A stretch of DNA of 5,160 bases from Rhodobacter sp. (GTDB lineage Bacteria > Pseudomonadota > Alphaproteobacteria > Rhodobacterales > Rhodobacteraceae): the NCBI GenBank assembly GCA_013824045.1, contig PNND01000084.1, positions 1-5,160 on the forward strand. The letters are read 5' to 3'. The translations under genes and the position numbers were made by a program. Below are positions 1-5,160 of the stretch, piece after piece (position 1 is the stretch's first letter; each line of letters starts with the position of its first letter). The notes under the pieces were generated by a model. That model did not search any database. It was not told where the DNA came from and worked only from the letters and a program-made list of their open reading frames with translations.

Positions 1-618
1 GATCTGGGCGGGGCGAGCCTTGCCGGGGCAAGGTTGCTGGTGCTGGAAACCGTGGCGCTGGATGATCTGCGCGACCGGCCCGCGCAGGGGTTCGAGGATG
101 CTTGCTCCCGGCTGTCATCGGCCGGGGCCGTGCTGGAGCGGGGCAAGATCCCCGAAGTGGCTGAAGCGATGGGTCTGGCGGCGGCGCTGTTCACCGCCGA
201 GGCCTATGGCATCTGGCGCGAGGTGATCGAGGCCGCGCCGCAGAAGATGTTTCCACGCATTCTGGAACGGTTCCGGTCAGGTGGGGCGTTTTCCGGTGCG
301 GATTACATCGCAGGCTGGCGGCGGTTGGAGGTGCTGCGCAAGGCATGGGCCGACAAGACGGCCGCTTATGACGCAGTCATCCTGCCGACATCGGCCATCC
401 TGCCGCCGCAGGCGGATCGGCTGATGACCGATGACAACTACTATGTGACGGAAAACCTGCTGGCGCTGCGCAACACGCGGATCGGCAATCTGATGGGCTT
501 ATGCGGGCTGACGCTGCCCACGATGCAACCATCCTGCGGGATCAGTTTCCTTGCGGCGCCCTATCAGGAAGAGCGTCTACTGCGGCTGGGGTCAGCGGCA
601 TCGCGCGCCCTGCGCTAG
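1..618 (+). CDS. Amidase-signature family enzyme, C-terminal part (5'-truncated by window edge)
   Basis: The frame is open from base 1 and ends at TAG 616-618, giving 205 residues. It is the C-terminal part of an amidase-signature (GatA/AtzF-like) hydrolase, a family that hydrolyses amide bonds with a Ser-cisSer-Lys triad. That triad lies in the N-terminal part, outside the window, so activity cannot be judged. Visible family features are the segment LAGARLLVLE (residues 7-16), which usually follows the catalytic core; the aromatic/charged helix around GADYIAGWRRLEVLRKAW (99-116); the strand DAVILPTSAILPP (124-136); and the N-x-x-G-x-x-x-LTLP stretch (163-173) followed by PSCGISFLAAP (177-187). 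Family members are usually about 430-470 residues, so a little over half is missing on the left. The frame is intact. It is probably a free-standing amidase rather than GatA of the amidotransferase, because no gatC or gatB lies beside it on the visible side. The substrate cannot be told from the sequence. Confidence 0.88.
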   Translation, partial: DLGGASLAGARLLVLETVALDDLRDRPAQGFEDACSRLSSAGAVLERGKIPEVAEAMGLAAALFTAEAYGIWREVIEAAPQKMFPRILERFRSGGAFSGADYIAGWRRLEVLRKAWADKTAAYDAVILPTSAILPPQADRLMTDDNYYVTENLLALRNTRIGNLMGLCGLTLPTMQPSCGISFLAAPYQEERLLRLGSAASRALR

Positions 619-629
619 GCAGACGGGTC

Positions 630-678
630 GCAAAAGCCACAGGATGACGGCCCAAGTTGTGCCGTGGCTTGCGTTTTT
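630..678 (+). terminator. Probable imperfect intrinsic terminator after the amidase gene
   Basis: An inverted repeat begins 12 nt after the amidase stop. The arm GCAA plus GCC (630-638, with two extra A bases) pairs with GGC plus TTGC (666-672). Inside it, ACGGC (646-650) pairs with GCCGT (661-665) around a 9-nt loop. In an alternative pairing, GCCAC (636-640) pairs with GTGGC (664-668). The right arm runs into GTTTTTCT (673-680), a short T tract. The 8-nt bulge on the 5' side makes the hairpin weaker than a textbook terminator, but position, orientation and T tract agree with an end for the amidase transcript. Confidence 0.5.
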
Positions 679-740
679 CTGGACCGCCGCGCGCGGGTTG
701 GTTATCGTAAGATGAAACGGGGCGATACGACCCCGGTATT

Positions 741-744
741 GAGG
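741..744 (+). promoter_or_regulatory. Ribosome binding site of the aminotransferase gene
   Basis: GAGG lies 5 nt upstream of ATG 750. This supports that start over the overlapping ATG at 746, which is in another frame. The leader between the amidase and this site (679-740) shows no convincing -35/-10 pair; TTGGTT at 698-703 has no good -10 partner at normal spacing. Confidence 0.7.
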
Positions 745-749
745 CATGA

Positions 750-1928
750 ATGCAGTTTCCTGAGCGGTTTTCGAGCCTGCCAGATTACGCATTTCCGCGT
801 TTGCGGAAATTGCTCGACCCCCATCAGCCGGGGGCCGAGCCGATTTCCATGACGATCGGCGAACCCCGCCATCCGATGCCGGATTTTGTGGCCGAGGTGA
901 TGGCCCAGAACATCGGTGGTTTCGCGATCTATCCGCCGAATGACGGCACACCGGAATTGCTGGCCGCGATTTCGGGCTGGGTGCACCGGCGCTATGGTGT
1001 GGCGCTGGGCGAGGACCGGCTTATGGTCCTGAACGGCACGCGCGAGGGGCTGTTCAACGCCGCCGTCGCCCTGTGCCCGGAAACCAAAGGCGGCAAGCGC
1101 CCGGTCGTTCTGATGCCCAACCCGTTCTATCAGGTCTATGCGGTGGCCGCGCTGGCGATGGGGGCAGAGCCGGTCTATGTTCCTGCCACGGCGGCAACCG
1201 GGTTCTTGCCTGATTACGCCGCCCTGCCGCCTGATGTTCTGGACCGGACGGCGATTGTCTATCTGTGCTCCCCTGCCAATCCACAGGGGGCGATTGCCTC
1301 ACGCGATTATCTTGCCACGCTGCTGAAACTGGCGGAACAGCACGATTTCCGTGTCTTTTCCGACGAGTGCTATTCCGAGATCTGGCGCGATGCCCCGCCT
1401 CCTGGTGGGCTGGAGGTGGCGCAGGCCATCGGCGCGAACCCGGAACGGATCTGCGTGTTCCATTCGCTGAGCAAGCGGTCGAACCTGCCCGGCCTGCGTT
1501 CTGGATTTGTTGCGGGCGGGCCAGACAGCATCGCCCGCATTCGCCAGTTGCGCGCCTTTGCCGGTGCGCCCCTGCCCCTGCCCGTGCAGCGCGTCAGCGA
1601 GCGGGCCTGGTCAGACGAGGCGCATGTGGTGGCCAATCTGGCGCTTTATCAGGAAAAGTTCCGCATCGCGGATGAGGTGTTCGCCGGCGTGCAGGGATTT
1701 CAGAACCCCGAAGGCGGGTTCTTCCTGTGGCTGCCAGTCGAAGATGGCGAGGAAGCGGCGGTGAAGCTGTGGGTGCAGGTGGGCGTGCGCGTTCTGCCGG
1801 GCGCCTATCTTTCGCGTGAGGCCGGGGGTCAGAACCCCGGCAAAGGATATATCCGGGTCGCCTTGGTGGCCCCAAAAGACGAGATGCAGCGCGGCCTGAT
1901 CCGGCTTCGCGACTGCATATATGGGTGA
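750..1928 (+). CDS. dapC: Succinyldiaminopimelate transaminase (DapC-type class I/II PLP aminotransferase)
   Basis: This complete 392-residue protein is a fold-type I PLP aminotransferase. DapC transfers the amino group from glutamate to N-succinyl-2-amino-6-ketopimelate, a cytoplasmic step of the succinylase route to diaminopimelate (peptidoglycan) and lysine. Visible markers in order: [12 protein letters not shown] (33-44), NGTREGLF (95-102), NPFYQVY (124-130, with the Tyr expected to stack on PLP), SPANPQG (174-180, PLP-contacting Asn177), SDECYSEIW (204-212, Asp205 for the pyridine nitrogen and Tyr208), [15 protein letters not shown] (238-252, Schiff-base Lys242 and phosphate-binding Arg250), and [11 protein letters not shown] (362-372, Arg369 for the substrate carboxylate). 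The SDECYSEI and [18 protein letters not shown] wording, with the NPG-x-G block, is what I recall for proteobacterial DapC rather than general aspartate aminotransferases. Length is normal and no active-site residue is missing. The stop overlaps the ftsK ribosome binding site. The main alternative is a related aminotransferase of other specificity, since ArgD can cover this step in some bacteria. Confidence 0.88.
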   Translation: MQFPERFSSLPDYAFPRLRKLLDPHQPGAEPISMTIGEPRHPMPDFVAEVMAQNIGGFAIYPPNDGTPELLAAISGWVHRRYGVALGEDRLMVLNGTREGLFNAAVALCPETKGGKRPVVLMPNPFYQVYAVAALAMGAEPVYVPATAATGFLPDYAALPPDVLDRTAIVYLCSPANPQGAIASRDYLATLLKLAEQHDFRVFSDECYSEIWRDAPPPGGLEVAQAIGANPERICVFHSLSKRSNLPGLRSGFVAGGPDSIARIRQLRAFAGAPLPLPVQRVSERAWSDEAHVVANLALYQEKFRIADEVFAGVQGFQNPEGGFFLWLPVEDGEEAAVKLWVQVGVRVLPGAYLSREAGGQNPGKGYIRVALVAPKDEMQRGLIRLRDCIYG

Positions 1929-1932
1929 GGGA
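1927..1932 (+). promoter_or_regulatory. ftsK ribosome binding site overlapping the dapC stop codon
   Basis: GAGGGA begins at the second base of the dapC TGA (1926-1928) and lies 7 nt before ATG 1940. It decides the ftsK start: the in-frame GTG at 1925 has only the AT-rich GCATATATG stretch upstream and no Shine-Dalgarno match. A ribosome terminating on dapC would sit on this site, as expected for translational coupling. Confidence 0.75.
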
Positions 1933-1939
1933 CTTCAGT

Positions 1940-4900
1940 ATGGCATCCTATCAGGCACGGCAGCGTGATCCCCTTCTGGATCAGAACATGCAGGCGATGC
2001 TGGAACGGCGCGGGCGCGAGCTTTTGGGGCTGGTGCTCTTGGGCGTGGCGTTCCTCTTTGTGCTGATGCTGTGGTCCTATTCGCCGGATGATCCGGGCTG
2101 GATGGTGGCGACGGATGAGCCTGCCAAGAACATTCTGGGCCGCTTTGGTGCTGCGCTTTCCTCGACGCTGATCATCATCGGCGGGCGGGGCATCTGGGCC
2201 GTGCCATTGATCATGGGGGCATGGGGGCTGCGCTTCATGCTGCATCGCGGATCGGAACGGGCGCTGGGGCGGATCGTCTTTGCCGTGATCGCAGTGGCGC
2301 TGTGTTCGGTCTATGCGGCATCGCTGGTGCCGGGGGCAAACTGGCCGCATTCCTTTGGGCTGGGCGGGCTGTTCGGCGATACGGTGCTGGGCGCGCTGAT
2401 CGGGATCGTTCCCGGCGGGGCCGGGATCAGCCTGAAGATCGTGTCCTTGCTGGTCGGCCTTGGCATGCTGGCGATGCTCTTGTTTGTCATGGGTTTTGAC
2501 ATGCAGGAGCTGCGCGTGGCCGGGCGATTTATGATGGTTGGATCGGTGCTGGCCTATTCGCAGGCCATGGCGCTTGCGGGCAAGGGCGCGCAGGGCACTG
2601 CGCGAGCTGCGCAAGCGATGCAGGAGCGCCGCCGTGCGGCGATGGCCCATCGGCAGGAGGTGGGGGATGCCCGCCGCTACAGCGCCGCGCTGCCGGAAGC
2701 GGCGCCTGTCGCGCCGCGCGGCGGGATGGTGCGCCGCCCGATGGCGGAACCTGCCGCCTCTCCGGCGCAGGGTTCGGGCGACTGGGGCCGCCCGGCACAG
2801 CTTCGGGCCGAGCCGCGTTATACCGCGCCGTTGGCTGAGGCACCGCACTATGCCCAATCCAAGGAAAAGCTGGGCCTGCTCGCCCGGATGCCCAATCTGA
2901 TGCGCCGTCTGGCCGACCCGGAGCCGGAACTGGTGGAGCCGCAGCACCTGAACTTTGCCGATGACATGCAGCCGGATGAAGACCGCATCCGCGCCCGCAT
3001 CTCGGACGTGATCAAGGCGCGTATCCGCAATCCCGGTGGCCCGGTTTCCGCCGTGCAGGCCGCCGTGCAGCGGCGCGAACCGGCCCTGCGCCGGGGGCCG
3101 CAGCCGATGATCTTCAAGCCCGAGCCGCGCGCCGCCGTGGCCTTGCCGCCAGAACCCCCGGTCTTTGCGCAGGCCGCGCCTACCATGGCCGCGGCGATCC
3201 CGCCTTTGGGTGCGGCCCTGCGTGGGGTGGATATGCCCCCCGCCCTGCCGCAGCACGAGATGGAACCTGATTGGCCGCAGGCAGAGAACATGTTCCGCGG
3301 CGATGATGCCGAGGATTGGGCCGACGACATTGACGACATGGAGTCCGATTACGATCTTGCCCCGGCCCCACGGGCACCGGTCGTGGCGGATCGCCGCGCG
3401 GTGGTTCAGCACGGGATCAAGAAGCCCGCCGCCCCGTCGCGGCAGGCGATGGCCGAAGCGCAGCCGCGTCTGCGGTTTGAGGAAACCCAGCAAATCTATG
3501 AACTTCCGCCGCTGTCACTGCTGACCGCACCGGTGAAGCTGGAGCGCACCACGCTGTCGGACGAGGCGCTGGAGGAAAACGCGCGGATGCTGGAAAGCGT
3601 GCTGGATGATTACGGCGTGAAGGGTGAGATCGTTTCGGTCCGGCCCGGCCCCGTGGTGACCATGTACGAACTGGAACCCGCGCCGGGGTTGAAGGCATCC
3701 CGTGTGATCGGGCTGGCCGATGACATTGCGCGCAGCATGTCGGCCCTGTCGGCGCGCGTGTCTACCGTGCCGGGGCGCACGGTGATCGGGATCGAACTGC
3801 CCAATGCGCATCGTGAAAAGGTGGTGCTGCGGGAAATCCTTTCGGCGCGCGACTTTGGTGACAGCAACATGCGCCTGCCGCTTGCGCTGGGCAAGGATAT
3901 CGGGGGGGAGCCGGTGGTGGCGAACCTTGCCAAGATGCCCCACCTGCTGATCGCCGGGACCACGGGTTCGGGCAAGTCGGTCGCGATCAACACGATGATC
4001 CTGTCGCTGCTTTATAAGCTGACGCCGGAGGAGTGCCGGTTGATCATGATCGACCCCAAGATGCTGGAACTGTCGGTTTATGATGGGATTCCGCATCTGC
4101 TCAGCCCCGTTGTGACGGACCCGAAAAAGGCCGTCGTCGCCCTGAAATGGGTGGTGGGCGAGATGGAGGAACGCTATCGCAAGATGTCCAAGATGGGCGT
4201 GCGCAATATCGAAGGCTTCAACGGCCGGGTGCGCGAGGCGCTGGCCAAGGGCGAGATGTTCAAGCGCACGATCCAGACCGGATTTGACGAGGATACAGGC
4301 GAGCCGGTGTTCGAGACCGAGGAGTTCGCCCCGGTTACCCTGCCCTATATCGTTGTGATCGTTGACGAAATGGCCGACCTGATGATGGTTGCGGGCAAGG
4401 AGATCGAGGCGTGCATCCAGCGTCTGGCGCAGATGGCGCGGGCATCGGGCATTCACCTGATCATGGCAACGCAGCGGCCTTCGGTCGACGTGATCACCGG
4501 CACGATCAAGGCGAACTTCCCCACCCGGATTTCGTTCCAGGTGACCAGCAAGATCGACAGCCGCACGATCCTTGGCGAGCAAGGGGCGGAACAGCTGCTG
4601 GGCATGGGGGACATGCTTTATATGGCGGGTGGTGCGCGGATCACGCGGATCCACGGGCCTTTTGTGAGCGATGAAGAGGTTGAGGAAATCGTCAACCATC
4701 TGAAGAGCTTTGGCCCGCCCGCCTATATGTCTGGCGTGGTTGAGGGGCTGGAGGATGATAAGGCGGATGACATCGATCTGGTCCTTGGTCTTGGCGGTGG
4801 AGAGGGGGATGATTCCCTTTACGATCAGGCAGTTGCCATCGTGGCAAAGGATCGGAAATGTTCCACGAGCTATATCCAGCGCAAGTTGGGGATCGGCTAT

Positions 4901-4999
4901 AACAAGGCCGCGCGACTGGTGGAGCAGATGGAAGAACAGCATGTCGTGACCCGCGCGAACCATGTGGGCAAGCGCGAGATTCTTGTTCCCGAGGCCTGA
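1940..4999 (+). CDS. ftsK: Cell division DNA translocase FtsK
   Basis: FtsK is a septum-anchored hexameric ATPase that pumps DNA toward the terminus, guided by polar motifs, and activates XerCD recombination at dif. From ATG 1940 the protein has 1019 residues; GTG 1925 would add five, but the Shine-Dalgarno favours the ATG. The N-terminal part is hydrophobic: membrane segments near 27-47, 71-97, 112-130 and 163-186, with weaker candidates at 142-160 and 197-212. A long Ala/Pro/Arg-rich linker covers roughly 214-515, with an acidic patch at 455-472. The alpha domain starts near YELPPLSLL (520-528). The motor has Walker A GTTGSGKS (673-680, Lys679), Walker [11 protein letters not shown] (805-814, Asp809-Glu810), [12 protein letters not shown] (843-854) and [24 protein letters not shown] (starting near 870). 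The C-terminal winged-helix gamma domain, which binds the orienting sequences and XerD, spans about 957-1019 and includes [14 protein letters not shown] (985-998). All parts expected of a full FtsK are present, which argues against the shorter SpoIIIE/SftA or plasmid TraB-like proteins. Confidence 0.97.
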   Translation: MASYQARQRDPLLDQNMQAMLERRGRELLGLVLLGVAFLFVLMLWSYSPDDPGWMVATDEPAKNILGRFGAALSSTLIIIGGRGIWAVPLIMGAWGLRFMLHRGSERALGRIVFAVIAVALCSVYAASLVPGANWPHSFGLGGLFGDTVLGALIGIVPGGAGISLKIVSLLVGLGMLAMLLFVMGFDMQELRVAGRFMMVGSVLAYSQAMALAGKGAQGTARAAQAMQERRRAAMAHRQEVGDARRYSAALPEAAPVAPRGGMVRRPMAEPAASPAQGSGDWGRPAQLRAEPRYTAPLAEAPHYAQSKEKLGLLARMPNLMRRLADPEPELVEPQHLNFADDMQPDEDRIRARISDVIKARIRNPGGPVSAVQAAVQRREPALRRGPQPMIFKPEPRAAVALPPEPPVFAQAAPTMAAAIPPLGAALRGVDMPPALPQHEMEPDWPQAENMFRGDDAEDWADDIDDMESDYDLAPAPRAPVVADRRAVVQHGIKKPAAPSRQAMAEAQPRLRFEETQQIYELPPLSLLTAPVKLERTTLSDEALEENARMLESVLDDYGVKGEIVSVRPGPVVTMYELEPAPGLKASRVIGLADDIARSMSALSARVSTVPGRTVIGIELPNAHREKVVLREILSARDFGDSNMRLPLALGKDIGGEPVVANLAKMPHLLIAGTTGSGKSVAINTMILSLLYKLTPEECRLIMIDPKMLELSVYDGIPHLLSPVVTDPKKAVVALKWVVGEMEERYRKMSKMGVRNIEGFNGRVREALAKGEMFKRTIQTGFDEDTGEPVFETEEFAPVTLPYIVVIVDEMADLMMVAGKEIEACIQRLAQMARASGIHLIMATQRPSVDVITGTIKANFPTRISFQVTSKIDSRTILGEQGAEQLLGMGDMLYMAGGARITRIHGPFVSDEEVEEIVNHLKSFGPPAYMSGVVEGLEDDKADDIDLVLGLGGGEGDDSLYDQAVAIVAKDRKCSTSYIQRKLGIGYNKAARLVEQMEEQHVVTRANHVGKREILVPEA

Positions 5000-5021
5000 A
5001 ATCCGTAACGATCTGGTTAAG

Positions 5022-5057
5022 GCAGGGCCGTCCCATTGGGGCGGCCTTGTGCTTTTT
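5022..5057 (+). terminator. Intrinsic terminator after ftsK
   Basis: GGCCGTCCC (5026-5034) and GGGGCGGCC (5038-5046) form a 9-bp stem with one G-U pair and an ATT loop. Weaker pairs extend the stem to 5022/5050. It is followed by TTGTGCTTTTTG (5047-5058), with five consecutive T at 5053-5057. The hairpin starts 23 nt after the ftsK stop, so it likely ends the dapC-ftsK transcript and separates it from the next gene. Confidence 0.75.
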
Positions 5058-5101
5058 GCGGCCTGTTGCTAGGTCCGGCGCTTGCGGAAAAGGGCTGTGC
5101 G

Positions 5102-5160
5102 ATGAAGGTCTTGCGGGCGATCAACGGGTTGGAGGAACTGGTTCAGGCGGGGCTGGTTGC
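5102..5160 (+). CDS. 5' end of an unidentified gene, possibly lysine-2,3-aminomutase-like radical SAM protein (runs off window)
   Basis: ATG 5102 opens a frame that stays open to the window edge, 19 full codons reading MKVLRAINGLEELVQAGLV. AAGGG (5090-5094) lies 7 nt upstream as a ribosome binding site, and the gene starts about 45 nt after the ftsK terminator, so it probably has its own promoter; I see no clear -35/-10 there. The N-terminus is not a signal peptide, which argues against LolA, the gene I recall most often after ftsK in this group. The L-x-x-L-x-x-AGLV pattern resembles the start of the KamA/AblA-like lysine-2,3-aminomutase-related proteins of Rhodobacterales as I remember them. 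The CXXXCXXC cluster that would prove this lies beyond the window. The existence of the gene is fairly likely; its identity is a guess. Confidence 0.55.
   Translation, partial: MKVLRAINGLEELVQAGLV

Noticed and set aside
664..852. Small + strand open frame of 62 codons across the leader and start of dapC
   Set aside because: It overlaps dapC in another frame, has no ribosome binding site and no recognisable composition; it starts inside the probable terminator stem.
592..986. Minus-strand open frames (592-951 and 702-986) across the amidase-dapC gap
   Set aside because: Both extend into dapC coding sequence, overlap each other and the terminator hairpin, and have Arg/His/Pro-rich translations typical of shadow frames in high-GC DNA.
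1821..1841. GC-rich hairpin GCCGGGG / CCCCGGC near the 3' end of dapC
   Set aside because: It encodes the AGGQNPG stretch, whose Asn-Pro-Gly is a conserved family motif. It has no T tract and lies inside the gene, so it is neither a terminator nor good evidence of regulation.
1829..3493. Long antisense open frame (554 codons) opposite the end of dapC and the first half of ftsK
   Set aside because: Its codons are in exact register with ftsK codons, so it is open only because ftsK avoids TTA, CTA and TCA. The translation is rich in Arg, His, Gln and Pro and resembles no family.
4800..4810. GGAGAGGG, one mismatch from the E. coli FtsK-orienting motif GGGNAGGG
   Set aside because: A single imperfect octamer in a G-rich coding stretch is expected by chance, and the motif used in this lineage is not known to me. 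Only a genome-wide strand-skew count could show an orienting function.
3515..4963. Second long antisense open frame (482 codons) opposite the ftsK motor and gamma domains
   Set aside because: Same antisense register as the previous one; the two are split by the single TCA serine codon at 3515-3517 in ftsK. Motor-domain conservation fully explains this strand.

Overview
The window looks like an ordinary chromosomal housekeeping segment of a high-GC alphaproteobacterium, most probably a member of the Rhodobacteraceae (Rhodobacter/Paracoccus/Roseobacter relatives). The grounds are the strong G/C preference at third codon positions, the near absence of TTA, CTA and TCA codons, and the close resemblance of the FtsK motor and the DapC-type aminotransferase to what I remember of those families. 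The amidase / aminotransferase / ftsK order also agrees with my memory of Rhodobacteraceae genomes. No database search was possible, so the taxonomic placement is an inference.

All genes are on the + strand. From left to right: (1) the C-terminal 205 residues of an amidase-signature enzyme (1-618; its N-terminus and catalytic triad lie outside the window). (2) A 131-nt gap holding a probable imperfect terminator hairpin and a short leader with a possible pseudoknot. (3) A complete class I/II PLP aminotransferase of the proteobacterial DapC (succinyldiaminopimelate transaminase) type (750-1928). (4) A complete FtsK DNA translocase (best start ATG 1940, end 4999), whose ribosome binding site overlaps the dapC stop codon. 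(5) A 102-nt gap with a good intrinsic terminator. (6) The first 19 codons of another gene (from 5102), tentatively a lysine-2,3-aminomutase-like radical SAM protein.

Functionally, dapC and ftsK form a tight pair. DapC makes the diaminopimelate precursor for lysine and peptidoglycan. FtsK is the divisome-anchored motor that clears and resolves chromosome termini at septation. The shared stop/Shine-Dalgarno junction suggests co-transcription and translational coupling. The hairpin after ftsK probably ends that unit, and the one after the amidase probably separates the amidase from it.

I found no mobile element, CRISPR array, RNA gene, frameshift or obvious new system. The notable points are small: the dapC-ftsK coupling, structure in the dapC leader and early coding region, a charged and helical island plus an acidic patch in the FtsK linker, and the identity of the gene after ftsK.
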